NCBI RefSeq assembly: GCF_001637325.1
Contig: NZ_LRXL01000037.1
Span: 372,001-436,000, forward strand
DNA: 64,000 bases
Source: Cochleicola gelatinilyticus
GTDB taxonomy: Bacteria > Bacteroidota > Bacteroidia > Flavobacteriales > Flavobacteriaceae
Direction: 5' to 3'
A program made the position numbers and the translations under genes. The stretch's first letter is position 1. Every line of letters begins with the position of its first letter. This document shows, one piece after another, positions 16,115 to 25,294 of the stretch. The notes beneath the pieces are model-generated. The model made no database searches, had not been told where the DNA came from, and saw nothing but the letters and a program-made list of their open reading frames with translations.

Positions 16115-16596
16115 TGGCAGCTTCAGAGCAAACAAATGATACCATTATAAAGGAAGAAATTCAATCGATTTTAGATGATATTTTAAAAATTTATAACCAA
16201 AGTGGTAAAAGAGTATCAGGTGAGTTTGAAAAGGGTTTAAAAGCTACTTACAAGCCTAATGAAGCCGAGATTGAAGGTTACATATACTTATCTGGTAGAG
16301 GTAAGACTCAACAAGGAAATAAAGGTGAACCGTATTTAGTTGAAAGAATCGAAGAATGGATTAAAAGTAAAGGAATAATACCTATTGAAGAAAGTATGTC
16401 TGTGACCTCTTTGGCGCACGCTATCGCTACGAAAATTCATAAAGAAGGAACTAATAAAGAGAACCATATAAAACCTTATGATGGGGTTATAACACCTCAA
16501 AGGATTGACAAAATAATAAAACGTGTATCACAATTCAATGTAGGATTATTCATTGATTCAGTAAACACCGAAATAGCAAAATTACAAAAGGTATAA
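16114..16596 (+). CDS. Probable neck / tail completion protein
   Basis: 160 residues, coupled on both sides by TAATG overlaps. A loop-rich middle, GYIYLSGRGKTQQGNKGEPY, then a helical segment with EEWIKSKGI and SLAHAIATKIHKEGT, follows the pattern of HK97 gp10-like neck proteins. It probably joins head and tail together with the 15710 product. Confidence 0.5.
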   Translation: MAASEQTNDTIIKEEIQSILDDILKIYNQSGKRVSGEFEKGLKATYKPNEAEIEGYIYLSGRGKTQQGNKGEPYLVERIEEWIKSKGIIPIEESMSVTSLAHAIATKIHKEGTNKENHIKPYDGVITPQRIDKIIKRVSQFNVGLFIDSVNTEIAKLQKV

Positions 16597-17780
16597 TGGC
16601 AATTACTTTTACTAAACAACCTATAGGAATATACCCTGCATATAATAACTCTTATATAGAATTCACATCATCTTTAGTTGGTGATAATAAAGCTGTAATT
16701 AATGTTGTTGATGTTGGAATTCTTTCAATATACAATTCAAATTCATTTACTATATATCCTAATGTAAGTGGTAAGTATTTATTTAATTTAAAAGATATTA
16801 TAAAAGCAAAATTTAATAAATATGGTTTCGATGATTTGTATTCTGAAACACCTACAGCAGATGCAATGGATGGATTTGGAGAATCAATAGAGGGTACTTA
16901 TTTACAGCAATTAATTTCAATTACTGTCTCAAATGATTCACAAACAGATACGATTAATAAAACTTACTATTTTTTCAAAGGTGTTAAACAATTTTCTGAA
17001 TTAAGTGATGAAATAACCTTTAGTCCAGAGACACAAATTATAAACTCTAATCCAGAAATATTAAATATATCGGAAAACAATATTGATTTCTCATTGACCT
17101 ATTTTGAAGGGTTTCCATTTGCATTCGATATAAAAAGAGTTCTGCAAAATAATGAAATAGTAATCAAAAATCTTAATACAGGTGTTATTGCTGATACATT
17201 GGAAGCTAATTCTAACAATGCATTTAGAATTTATGTCGATACCGGAACAATAAATTGGAATACCACAGAATTCTTACCATTAACAGATACATTAAATAGG
17301 TTGGAAATCTATAAACTAGATGGATTAAATAATACTTCCAATAAAACCAATCTGAACTTAAAAAAATACCCTTCAAAATGTGGTGTTTATCTAAAATGGT
17401 TCAACAATCAGGGAGGTTATAGTTATTGGCTTTTTGATGAATTCACAAAATATAGCCTGTCTGCAAAAGACCTAAAATCAGTAGCTTCAAATAACTTTAG
17501 GAATGTAAATGAAGGATTAGTAGCTCCAACTAAGTTGATAGGTAAGAAAGGTTCTGAAAGTGTAAGATTAAAAAGTAGAGTAGATGCTAATGAAGATAAA
17601 TTAATTCAATCTTTATTCACATCACCTTCGGTACAAATGTATTCATCCAGTCAACCCTATGTTAATGGAAAATGGATAAATGTAGAAGTATCAAATAAAT
17701 ATGAGAATAGCAATAAGAAGTTAACGAATAACGTAGAGGTAACAATTGATTTACCAGATTTAATAACCCCAACTTTATAA
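16596..17780 (+). CDS. Probable distal tail protein
   Basis: 394 residues, mostly beta strand. It starts MAITFTKQPIGIYPAYNNSY, an opening found in tail proteins of Bacteroidetes phages, and contains long stretches of alternating polar and hydrophobic residues with many Asn and Thr. TAATG overlaps link it to both neighbours. By order (completion, this gene, next gene, tape measure) it may form the distal tail or baseplate ring. The specific role is inferred. Confidence 0.5.
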   Translation: MAITFTKQPIGIYPAYNNSYIEFTSSLVGDNKAVINVVDVGILSIYNSNSFTIYPNVSGKYLFNLKDIIKAKFNKYGFDDLYSETPTADAMDGFGESIEGTYLQQLISITVSNDSQTDTINKTYYFFKGVKQFSELSDEITFSPETQIINSNPEILNISENNIDFSLTYFEGFPFAFDIKRVLQNNEIVIKNLNTGVIADTLEANSNNAFRIYVDTGTINWNTTEFLPLTDTLNRLEIYKLDGLNNTSNKTNLNLKKYPSKCGVYLKWFNNQGGYSYWLFDEFTKYSLSAKDLKSVASNNFRNVNEGLVAPTKLIGKKGSESVRLKSRVDANEDKLIQSLFTSPSVQMYSSSQPYVNGKWINVEVSNKYENSNKKLTNNVEVTIDLPDLITPTL

Positions 17781-19642
17781 TGAACAATTTAACCGTAAAT
17801 GGTTATAATTTGGATTTGTATGATAAAGAATTAATCAATCTAAACTATAGCATAAATGACATTGGAGATGTAAGTACAAGAAATAGTACATATTCAAATA
17901 CCATAACAATTCCCAGAACTGATAATAATTCATTGGCACTCGATGGATTGGGTTTTATGGGTAATACTTCCAGAATACCATATCAAAAAGTAAGATGTTC
18001 ATATTCACAAAACACAATCCCATATATATCAAATGGGTATTTAGAGGTTACAGATACTACATTAGATTCATTTAAAATTGTTCTCTATGATGGTATCATC
18101 GATTTAAAAGAAAGGTTGAAAGAAAAGAAATTAGAAGATTTAAACCTTACAGAATATAATCATATACTAACACAGCAATACTATTTAGATAGCTTTGAGA
18201 ATACCGAGGGAATAATATATGCACTTGCAGATTATGGTGTAAAAACACCCTTTACATCAATAAGAATTGATTACCAAGTTCCAAATCTATATGCGCATAC
18301 GTTATGGAATGAGATATTAACACAAAACGGATATACTTATTCTGGAAATATTTTTCAAACTGATGATTTTAAATCCTTAGTTGTGAGTCCAACAAATGGT
18401 TTTAACGTTATTGATAGTGCAGCATCCCTAAATTATTTAATTGATTTTTCAACTGATGATTTATTTATTAATGAATCAAACAATAATTATTTTACAACTA
18501 TCCAATCATTAACCTTTAATGAAGATAGTACAAGTGTTTCGAATTTTTCGATTAATGGAGATGGAAACATATTTATTAATGAAGATGGTAGATACAAACT
18601 ATCAATAAATACTTCTAATAATATTTTATACGGTGAAGCATTAATAAGATTGCGTAAAGATGATGGTAACATTTATACTTTTTATTATGATGAATCAGGT
18701 GCTTCCAACTCTGAGGTGGTAATACAAGCTAATGCTGGAGAAATTATTTCTGGTGTTGTCGAAGCTAAATCTGAGTATTGGGAACCAAGAGATGAAGAAA
18801 GAATTGTAATGACCGTTGATGTTTCTATTGAAGTCGAAGAATTATCCGGTGGTCAAATTATTGACTTGAATGATTTATATAAGGATGTCAGCCAAGAAAA
18901 ATTAGTTAAAGATATTATGCAACATTTTGGAATGATTGTAAAATCAGCTACTGAAAACCATCTACACTTTATCACAATGGAAGAATTACTATCTAATAAA
19001 AATGGGGCTGAAGATTGGAGCAGTAAAATTAATGAAATTAGTAATGAGAGTTACAAATTGAGTAGCTACGGAGAAAATAACATATTGAAATATAATTATG
19101 TCGAAGATGCTGAAGAATTGTATAACGGAAGTTTCCAAATCGATAATGAACATTTAGAAAATGAAAAAACATTATTCACTTCAATATTTGAAATTAAGAA
19201 ATCAAATTTCAATGTTGCAAATAATCCAGTTTACACCATACCATTATGGAGTGAAGAAGAGGATGACAATGATAATCCAATTGATGTTAGCGGTACTACA
19301 ACAGTATCATTATTCAATATAAAGAAAGTCATAAAAGATATAGGGATTGTTCAATATAGTAATGGTGACTTAGAACTGTTAGATGATATTGAAGTTCCTT
19401 TTTTAACCTATAACAATACTGATTATCAGTACTTCATTGATAATTATTATGAAGAATTAAACAAGCTATTAAATACTAATAAAATATTAAGTGTTGAAGT
19501 GAATCTAAACCCTATTGACATTCACAACTTAGATTTTTTCAGATTAAAATATTTAAAACAAACAGGGAAATATTATTATCTCAATTCTTTGAAAACTGCT
19601 TCAAATGGTATTACCAAAGCACAGTTAATTGAGATAAACTAA
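17780..19642 (+). CDS. Probable tail hub/baseplate protein
   Basis: 620 residues. The N-terminus (LDLYDKELINLNYSINDIGD, then STRNSTYSNTITIPRT) matches the start of hub-like tail proteins in Bacteroidetes phages, where the first domain is a tail-associated beta fold. A jelly-roll-like carbohydrate-binding stretch could lie at about 230-310 (DGRYKLSINTSNNILYGEAL). Start overlaps the previous stop. It probably forms the tail tip below the tape measure. Confidence 0.55.
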   Translation: MNNLTVNGYNLDLYDKELINLNYSINDIGDVSTRNSTYSNTITIPRTDNNSLALDGLGFMGNTSRIPYQKVRCSYSQNTIPYISNGYLEVTDTTLDSFKIVLYDGIIDLKERLKEKKLEDLNLTEYNHILTQQYYLDSFENTEGIIYALADYGVKTPFTSIRIDYQVPNLYAHTLWNEILTQNGYTYSGNIFQTDDFKSLVVSPTNGFNVIDSAASLNYLIDFSTDDLFINESNNNYFTTIQSLTFNEDSTSVSNFSINGDGNIFINEDGRYKLSINTSNNILYGEALIRLRKDDGNIYTFYYDESGASNSEVVIQANAGEIISGVVEAKSEYWEPRDEERIVMTVDVSIEVEELSGGQIIDLNDLYKDVSQEKLVKDIMQHFGMIVKSATENHLHFITMEELLSNKNGAEDWSSKINEISNESYKLSSYGENNILKYNYVEDAEELYNGSFQIDNEHLENEKTLFTSIFEIKKSNFNVANNPVYTIPLWSEEEDDNDNPIDVSGTTTVSLFNIKKVIKDIGIVQYSNGDLELLDDIEVPFLTYNNTDYQYFIDNYYEELNKLLNTNKILSVEVNLNPIDIHNLDFFRLKYLKQTGKYYYLNSLKTASNGITKAQLIEIN

Positions 19643-19656
19643 TACCATATTAATAA

Positions 19657-19672
19657 TGGTGCATTAGCACCA
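19657..19672 (+). promoter_or_regulatory. Stem-loop before tape measure gene
   Basis: TGGTGC-ATTA-GCACCA is a perfect 6-bp hairpin with a tetraloop, 22 bases before the tape measure ATG. No T run follows. It is a third intergenic hairpin in the structural operon. Confidence 0.65.
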
Positions 19673-19694
19673 CAAAATAAAGAACTATGGAAAA

Positions 19695-22514
19695 ATGGCA
19701 GAAACATTTAAAATTGCGTCACTTAAAATCGATGTCGATGATGTTTTAAAAAAATCAGCGCAATTAAAAACCCAAATCGATAATTTAAAAGCTACCCAAA
19801 AAGGACTTAACACTTCAACTATTGAAGGTCAACGTGCATATACAGAAGCAGCAGCCAAATTAAAGAATTTAAATAAGAGTTATAACGATTCTCAAAAGTT
19901 AGCAGCTTCACTTCTTACAGTTAATAAAGACCTAGAAAAAACACTTCAAGTTGAAAATAAAACTACACAAGAATTATTCGATTCCAGAAGACAATTAAAT
20001 GAAGTCGCTAAGAATCTTAAAGGAGATTCAGAAGAAGAAATAGCTTTAAGAACTAAGGTTAACAAAGCTATTGATGAACAAACTAAACAAATAAGGTCAC
20101 AACAATCAGAATTTAATTCTTCAAAAGATAAGATTGGAGAATATGAACAAGCCATTAATAAAGCTATTCCGGCTAACTCATTTTTAGGAAAATCTATTGC
20201 AACTACAAAAGATGCCTTAAATGTTGTTACACCAGTTTACAATAAATATAAAAGTTTAGTTAGTGAATCTGTTTCTGATATTCGTAATGCTGCATCATCT
20301 ACCGAAGGACTAGGTAAAGCACAAAAAGTGATGGCAGTTGCTACTTCAATTGGAAGTAACGCATTAAAATTATTTAGAGTTGCACTTATATCTACAGGAA
20401 TTGGTGCCATTGTGGTTGCTTTAGGTAGTCTTGTGGCATTTTTAGGTTCAACACAGAAAGGTATTAATGCTGTAAATTCGGTGCTAATCCCACTTAGAAC
20501 AGTATTTGAATCTTTATTTGGATTACTTCAAAAAGTAGGTGAAACATTATTTGATGCATTCAGTAACCCAAAAAAAACTATTCAACAAATTAGTGATTTA
20601 GTAAAATCTCAATTGATAGATAGATTTGAAGGATTGAAGAAGATATTAAAAGGAATATTCACTTTTGATTTATCTAGTATTAAAGAAGGTGTTGACCAAA
20701 CAAATAAAGCTAATAAGGTTATTACAGATGGTATTAAAAGGACTGCTGATGTAATTGGTGGAACAATTACCGATGCAATTAAACGAGGTCAAGAATTGGC
20801 AAAATTACAAGCTGAATACAGTAGAGGTGAAGCAGATTATATTGTTCAAGTTGCAAAGCTTAAAGAAGAATTTAAAGCACAAAACAAAATTGCAGAAGAT
20901 ACCAATGGAACTTTTGAAGAACGTGAAAAAGCTGCAAAAGAAAGTATTGAAACTCAAAGAAAAATCAATGCATTGGTTAATGAAAGATTAGACCAAGAAA
21001 TAGCAATTCTTAAAAACAAACAATCCAACAATGATACATCAGATGCTGAACGTGCTGAATTAGCAAAGTTAATTGCTGCAAGAAATGAAGCAAATGCAAC
21101 AGCATTGGAAGCCGAAACAACCCAAAATAATAAAGTTAATACTATTAGAAAAAGTGCTGCTGATGCTGCTAAGAAAAGAAGGGATGAAGAATTAGCAGCT
21201 AAGAAAAAATTAGCTGATGAAGCTATAAGACTACAGGAAGCAGAATTAAATCTTTTTATACAACAACAGGGAATAAAGTCAAAAACATTAGAAGAACAAT
21301 TAGTAACTGAAAAATATTTAGCTGCTAAAAGTGAAGAAATACTTAGAGCCAAATTAGAAAATGGTAATCTGATTCAAGAAGAATATGATGCAGAACTTCT
21401 AAAGATTAAAAATAACCTATCTACCAAATTAGCTGAAATATCAGTTGATAATGCGCAAAGAGAATTAGAAGCATACATTTCAGCGAATCAATCTAAGATA
21501 GATTCAGAGCAATATTTTTCTGATGAATCATTAAGAATTGAACAAGAAAGATTAGATGCAATTGCAGAAAAAAGGAGAGAATTCGCACAAGCTCAATTAG
21601 AAGCAGGGGCAATTAATCAAATAGAATATAATGATTTAATCAATGAAATTAATGAAGAAAATAGAATTGCCAATGAAGAACTAAAAATTGAACGTGATGA
21701 AGCTGAAAAGGAACAAAAGTTAATTGATGCTGAAAACCAATTAGCAATCGATGAAGCTAATTATCAAAGTCAATTTGCTTTAGAATCTGCAAGGTTAGAA
21801 AAAAAGAGATTAGCTGAAATAGCCAATGCAAAAAAGACAGGTGCAGATATTACCCTTATCAATCAAAAGTATGCGGTGTATCAGGAAGAAATTGATAATG
21901 CAAAATCGCAAGCTAAAGTAGATAATGCTGCAACCGTATTTGATGGTATTGCAGGGCTTTTAGATAAAGAAAGTGCAGCAGGTAAAGCTGTAGCACTTGC
22001 ACAGGCAGGTATCAATGTAGCACAGGGTGTTACAAAAGCAATTGCCGATGGTGGTATATTAGGTATTATTACTGGGGCTATTGTAGCAGCAACGGGTGCT
22101 ATTTCAATTGGTAAGATTTTAAACACCAAGAAACCTGAGAAACCATCCAGAGGTTCAACACCAACATTTGCAAGAGGTGGATTATTAAAAGGTAACTCAC
22201 ATTCACAAGGTGGAATACAAACCCTCTTCGGAGAATTGGAAGGTGATGAAGCTGTGATTAACAAAAGGTCAACAGCTATGTTTATGCCATTGTTAAGTGC
22301 TATAAATGAAGCAGGTGGTGGAAGAAGATTTGCTGATGGTGGTTTATTAAATAATGCTAGTATATCTACCCCAAAAAGTTTTATTGACTATGATTTATTA
22401 GCTTCAAAACTATCGGATGCAAATAGAAGTTTACCTAATCCTATAGTTGGTGTTGATGAGATAAGTAGAGTAACCAATACGGTAAGTGTTATTGAATCAT
22501 CAGCATCATTCTAA
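19695..22514 (+). CDS. Tape measure protein
   Basis: 939 residues, the longest phage gene here. Long coiled-coil stretches at about 20-150 and 370-690 surround a hydrophobic segment at about 225-260 (ALISTGIGAIVVALGSLVAF), as in siphovirus tape measures. A second Ala/Gly-rich hydrophobic stretch lies at about 770-815. The C-terminus has the FARGGLLKGNSHSQGGIQ and FADGGLL glycine motifs common in tape measures of Bacteroidetes phages. Length sets tail length, predicting a tail of roughly 140 nm at 1.5 angstrom per residue (inference). Followed by an intrinsic terminator. Confidence 0.85.
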   Translation: MAETFKIASLKIDVDDVLKKSAQLKTQIDNLKATQKGLNTSTIEGQRAYTEAAAKLKNLNKSYNDSQKLAASLLTVNKDLEKTLQVENKTTQELFDSRRQLNEVAKNLKGDSEEEIALRTKVNKAIDEQTKQIRSQQSEFNSSKDKIGEYEQAINKAIPANSFLGKSIATTKDALNVVTPVYNKYKSLVSESVSDIRNAASSTEGLGKAQKVMAVATSIGSNALKLFRVALISTGIGAIVVALGSLVAFLGSTQKGINAVNSVLIPLRTVFESLFGLLQKVGETLFDAFSNPKKTIQQISDLVKSQLIDRFEGLKKILKGIFTFDLSSIKEGVDQTNKANKVITDGIKRTADVIGGTITDAIKRGQELAKLQAEYSRGEADYIVQVAKLKEEFKAQNKIAEDTNGTFEEREKAAKESIETQRKINALVNERLDQEIAILKNKQSNNDTSDAERAELAKLIAARNEANATALEAETTQNNKVNTIRKSAADAAKKRRDEELAAKKKLADEAIRLQEAELNLFIQQQGIKSKTLEEQLVTEKYLAAKSEEILRAKLENGNLIQEEYDAELLKIKNNLSTKLAEISVDNAQRELEAYISANQSKIDSEQYFSDESLRIEQERLDAIAEKRREFAQAQLEAGAINQIEYNDLINEINEENRIANEELKIERDEAEKEQKLIDAENQLAIDEANYQSQFALESARLEKKRLAEIANAKKTGADITLINQKYAVYQEEIDNAKSQAKVDNAATVFDGIAGLLDKESAAGKAVALAQAGINVAQGVTKAIADGGILGIITGAIVAATGAISIGKILNTKKPEKPSRGSTPTFARGGLLKGNSHSQGGIQTLFGELEGDEAVINKRSTAMFMPLLSAINEAGGGRRFADGGLLNNASISTPKSFIDYDLLASKLSDANRSLPNPIVGVDEISRVTNTVSVIESSASF

Positions 22515-22537
22515 ACACTTATTCATTTAATATAATT

Positions 22538-22569
22538 AAACCCTTTAGAATTTCTCTAAGGGGTTTTTT
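22538..22569 (+). terminator. Terminator at end of tail operon
   Basis: AAACCCTTTAGA (22538-22549), a 5-base loop and TCTAAGGGGTTT form a 12-position stem with one T-G pair, followed by a T run. It stands between the tape measure and the convergent small gene, and with A residues on the left it can also act on the opposite strand. Confidence 0.85.
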
Positions 22570-22822
22570 ATTGATTCGTTTTAAATGCTAAATAACTTGA
22601 ATATTTATCTAATAATTTACCAGAATTAAAAGAATTTATTTCTTTAGTAGCCAATGTTTCAGAATCACATATTATTTCGATAAAGAAAAAATTATTAGAA
22701 TATAATCCGTGCTTTTCATTTCCAACGGTGTGAACATATAAAAATTCCGATTGTTGAAAAATAACATCTTCCTTTTTAGATATAGATAAATTATTAAATT
22801 CTGTTATAGTCATTAATTTCAA
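22568..22822 (-). CDS. Small hypothetical protein, convergent with tail operon
   Basis: 84 residues on the opposite strand to all neighbouring phage genes. It starts MKLMTITEFNNLSISKKEDV, reminiscent of short Bacteroidetes proteins often carried by mobile elements. The middle (FFFIEIICDSETLATKEINSF) is strand-helix. Separate orientation, its own gap and the shared terminator make it a likely accessory (moron) gene. Function unknown. Confidence 0.55.
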   Translation of the reverse strand: MKLMTITEFNNLSISKKEDVIFQQSEFLYVHTVGNEKHGLYSNNFFFIEIICDSETLATKEINSFNSGKLLDKYSSYLAFKTNQ

Positions 22823-22903
22823 AAGTAATTAATTTCTTTATTGTTTTTAGTTATATATATTTACAAAGCTTGATTAACTCCCCAGTTCAATCAAAACTCT
22901 TTT

Positions 22904-24388
22904 ATGACCGAAGTTAATATATTGTCGATTACACAAGCATACAAAACGCTTGATGAATCCCTTTTTAAAAGATATTGTGACTACCTCAAAATTAATCCCA
23001 AAAAAAGTGAATTAGATGATTTAGCAATTTTTGTTGAATACATAAATACAAACTGTTTTCATTATGACCATCTGGATAAATATTTTTACAGTTATAACAT
23101 ACCCCAAATAAGTAAGGAATTCGACTTACTTAGATTCGGTACAGAGTTCAATATTAATATTGAAATTAAAAGGGAAAGTACCGAAAATAAAATCTTAAAG
23201 CAACTAATAAAGAATAGATATTATCTAAGTTTTTTAGATGGAGATACCCAATGTTATACTTTCATCTCAAGTGAAAAAAAGTTGTATAAACTTAATAATG
23301 ATAATGAATTAATTGAGTTTGGTATATATGATTTAAGAGAAATTTTAATTCAACAAGAAGTTAAGTATATTTCTGACATTGATAAACTTTTCAATCCGTC
23401 TAACTATTTGGTTTCACCGTTTAATTCTACGGAAAAATTTGTTAAGGGTGAATACTTCTTAACTGGTCACCAACTCGAAATAAAAACAAAGAGTTTAAAA
23501 ATTTTAGGTGATAATACAATTCCTTCATTTGTTTCAATTATAGGTAAAGCAGGTACAGGAAAATCACTATTAGCATATGATATAGCCAAAGATTATATTG
23601 AACTTAACAAATCAGCATTATTAGTCCACTGTGGTATTTTAAATAAAGGGCATTTTAAATTAATTGAAGAATATAATTGGACTGTTACAGCAATTAAATA
23701 TTTACATAATTATGACTTAACTAATTACGATTTGATTGTAATTGATGAAACCCAAAGAATATACCCAAGACAATTGAATACAATTATTAAAAAAATACAG
23801 GATAATAATTTGTCGTGTATTTTTTCTTATGACAAAAAGCAATGGTTGAGATTAGGTGAAGCATATAACAACATTGATGATTTAATTAAAACTAAAACAT
23901 CTTGTAAAGAATTTAATCTAACTGATAAAATTAGAACCAATAAAGAAATAGCTTCATTTATAAAGGCATTATTTAATAATAGTGTAGCTGTACATAAATT
24001 AAATAGGTCAAATATTGAGTTAAAGTATTTTAAAAATTCGGCTGATGCTAGGGAATATATTGAATTATTAGGTGAAGAAGATTGGAAAATTATTAACTAT
24101 ACTTCATCGAGAAGTCATAGACTACCTTATGATAATTTTGCAGTTAATGAACAGGATAATGCACACGGTGTTATAGGTCAAGAATTTGATAAAGTTATAG
24201 CTGTTCTTGATTCTCATTTCTATTATCACAACAACGAGTTAACTACCAAAGCATATCAGAACAATTATTATTATCACCCAACCAAAATGTTATTTCAAAT
24301 AGTAACAAGAACGAGAAGAAAATTATGTGTTATCGTAATTAATAATAGTGTGATAATGGATAGGTGTTTAAATATTCTTAACGTATAA
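22904..24388 (+). CDS. PD-(D/E)XK nuclease - DUF2075 helicase fusion
   Basis: 494 residues. Residues about 70-120 look like a PD-(D/E)XK nuclease: Asp74 in KEFDLLRFG, Glu87 and Lys89 in NIEIKRE, then a helix with Gln100. From about 205 it is a DUF2075/Schlafen-type SF1 NTPase: GKAGTGKS Walker A (214-221), LIVIDETQ Walker B (277-284), later HGVIGQEFDKVIAVLD and QIVTRTRRKLCVIV as helicase motifs. Nuclease plus DUF2075 in one chain is the architecture of Nhi-type anti-phage proteins. It lies after the tail terminator with its own upstream gap and forms a pair with the next gene 10 bases on. Defence role is inferred. Confidence 0.7.
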   Translation: MTEVNILSITQAYKTLDESLFKRYCDYLKINPKKSELDDLAIFVEYINTNCFHYDHLDKYFYSYNIPQISKEFDLLRFGTEFNINIEIKRESTENKILKQLIKNRYYLSFLDGDTQCYTFISSEKKLYKLNNDNELIEFGIYDLREILIQQEVKYISDIDKLFNPSNYLVSPFNSTEKFVKGEYFLTGHQLEIKTKSLKILGDNTIPSFVSIIGKAGTGKSLLAYDIAKDYIELNKSALLVHCGILNKGHFKLIEEYNWTVTAIKYLHNYDLTNYDLIVIDETQRIYPRQLNTIIKKIQDNNLSCIFSYDKKQWLRLGEAYNNIDDLIKTKTSCKEFNLTDKIRTNKEIASFIKALFNNSVAVHKLNRSNIELKYFKNSADAREYIELLGEEDWKIINYTSSRSHRLPYDNFAVNEQDNAHGVIGQEFDKVIAVLDSHFYYHNNELTTKAYQNNYYYHPTKMLFQIVTRTRRKLCVIVINNSVIMDRCLNILNV

Positions 24389-24398
24389 AAATTATAAT

Positions 24399-25181
24399 AT
24401 GAGTTACTATTTTTACAACGAGGTAAAAGTTGATTTAATGAGAGCAAAACTGCACGTAACCATTAATGATAATTGGTGGCCCGATGAGATGCACAAATTA
24501 ATTGAATCTATTGATTTCCTCTATAATGTACAATTGGTATTAAAATATATTAAAGTTAAAAAAAACGAAAGCGGATTCCCATATTATGTTTTGCCGATAA
24601 ATGTTTTGAAAGAGGATGATAAAAACATTAATCAGGTGGTAGAACTTATTTCACACAGTTTAATGAATAAATACCCTAAAGTTCAACCTGAACTATTTAA
24701 TGTATTAGCAAAAAGATTTAAAATTGAATATCAATTAGATTTAAAATTATTAAAATATAATTCTCCGGGGTCACTTGACTTTTTAGGAATTGGTAAATGC
24801 TTAGAAGTCATTACAAACTTCTTTTTAAAATTAAGACAGGACAATCGTGAAAAAAGTAGATATTTAGATGGAGAATATTTAAGAAATATAAGGAAAAGAA
24901 AAGAGTACGAGGAATTGAAAAATTTAGTTTCTCAAAACGAGTCTAAACGCCAACTAGATAAAATAAGCCTATCTCGTGCAGAAGAAGAATTGAAATCTTT
25001 AAAAATCAGAAATGTTCAAGAATTTTTAATTTTAGTTAACAAATTTGATGACTTGCCTTTATCTAAATTTTCCTTAGTTCGTGAGAAGGTGGAATCTTCT
25101 TTAGATTTATTAGATGAACTAAGAGTTTTTGATAAATTAGATAATATACAAATTGTACCAGATGATGAAAATGATTATTAA
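24399..25181 (+). CDS. Hypothetical partner of nuclease-helicase
   Basis: 260 residues, ten bases behind the nuclease-helicase and the last gene before the prophage end. An N-terminal domain (KLHVTINDNWWPDEMHKLIE) is followed by a predicted linker, a middle motif LLKYNSPGSLDFLGIGKCLE that resembles a segment seen in proteins associated with signalling NTPases, and a coiled coil at about 165-215. No transmembrane segment. It may be a regulator, sensor or adaptor of the nuclease-helicase. I do not recognise a named family. Confidence 0.55.
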   Translation: MSYYFYNEVKVDLMRAKLHVTINDNWWPDEMHKLIESIDFLYNVQLVLKYIKVKKNESGFPYYVLPINVLKEDDKNINQVVELISHSLMNKYPKVQPELFNVLAKRFKIEYQLDLKLLKYNSPGSLDFLGIGKCLEVITNFFLKLRQDNREKSRYLDGEYLRNIRKRKEYEELKNLVSQNESKRQLDKISLSRAEEELKSLKIRNVQEFLILVNKFDDLPLSKFSLVREKVESSLDLLDELRVFDKLDNIQIVPDDENDY

Positions 25182-25294
25182 AACCCTCAATTTTAACAAC
25201 TAAATTAAAGAACAAATTATCTACTAGAAATATGTGTTAAAGTTTCAGGATAAATATTTCCTTTTAATTATTTACCACCACAAATAATAGAATA
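25182..25294. other. Right prophage-host junction (attR side)
   Basis: About 110 bases of AT-rich non-coding DNA end where the comM reading frame resumes (ATA ACA GAT GTA, from 25292). The codons just before it (ACC ACC ACA AAT AAT AGA) do not give the Ser-Pro-His-His-Thr that normally precedes this point in ComM proteins. The crossover is therefore at or shortly before 25292. No inverted repeat or transposon end is obvious. Confidence 0.7.

Larger units (their letters stand above)
1..25291. mobile_element. Prophage (siphovirus-like), right-hand part
   Basis: A continuous block of phage genes: replication initiator, sigma-like regulators, prohead protease, capsid, portal, tail fibre, lysozyme, terminase and tape measure. 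It is followed without a gap by the 3' part of the host comM gene. Base composition is visibly more AT-rich than in the host genes to the right. Tape measure, tail completion and tube-like genes without a sheath suggest a long non-contractile tail. No integrase or repressor is visible, so those genes, the left end and the comM 5' part should lie left of the window. The right boundary is set where comM homology resumes, at about 25,292; the exact att core cannot be determined from one end. Confidence 0.9.
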
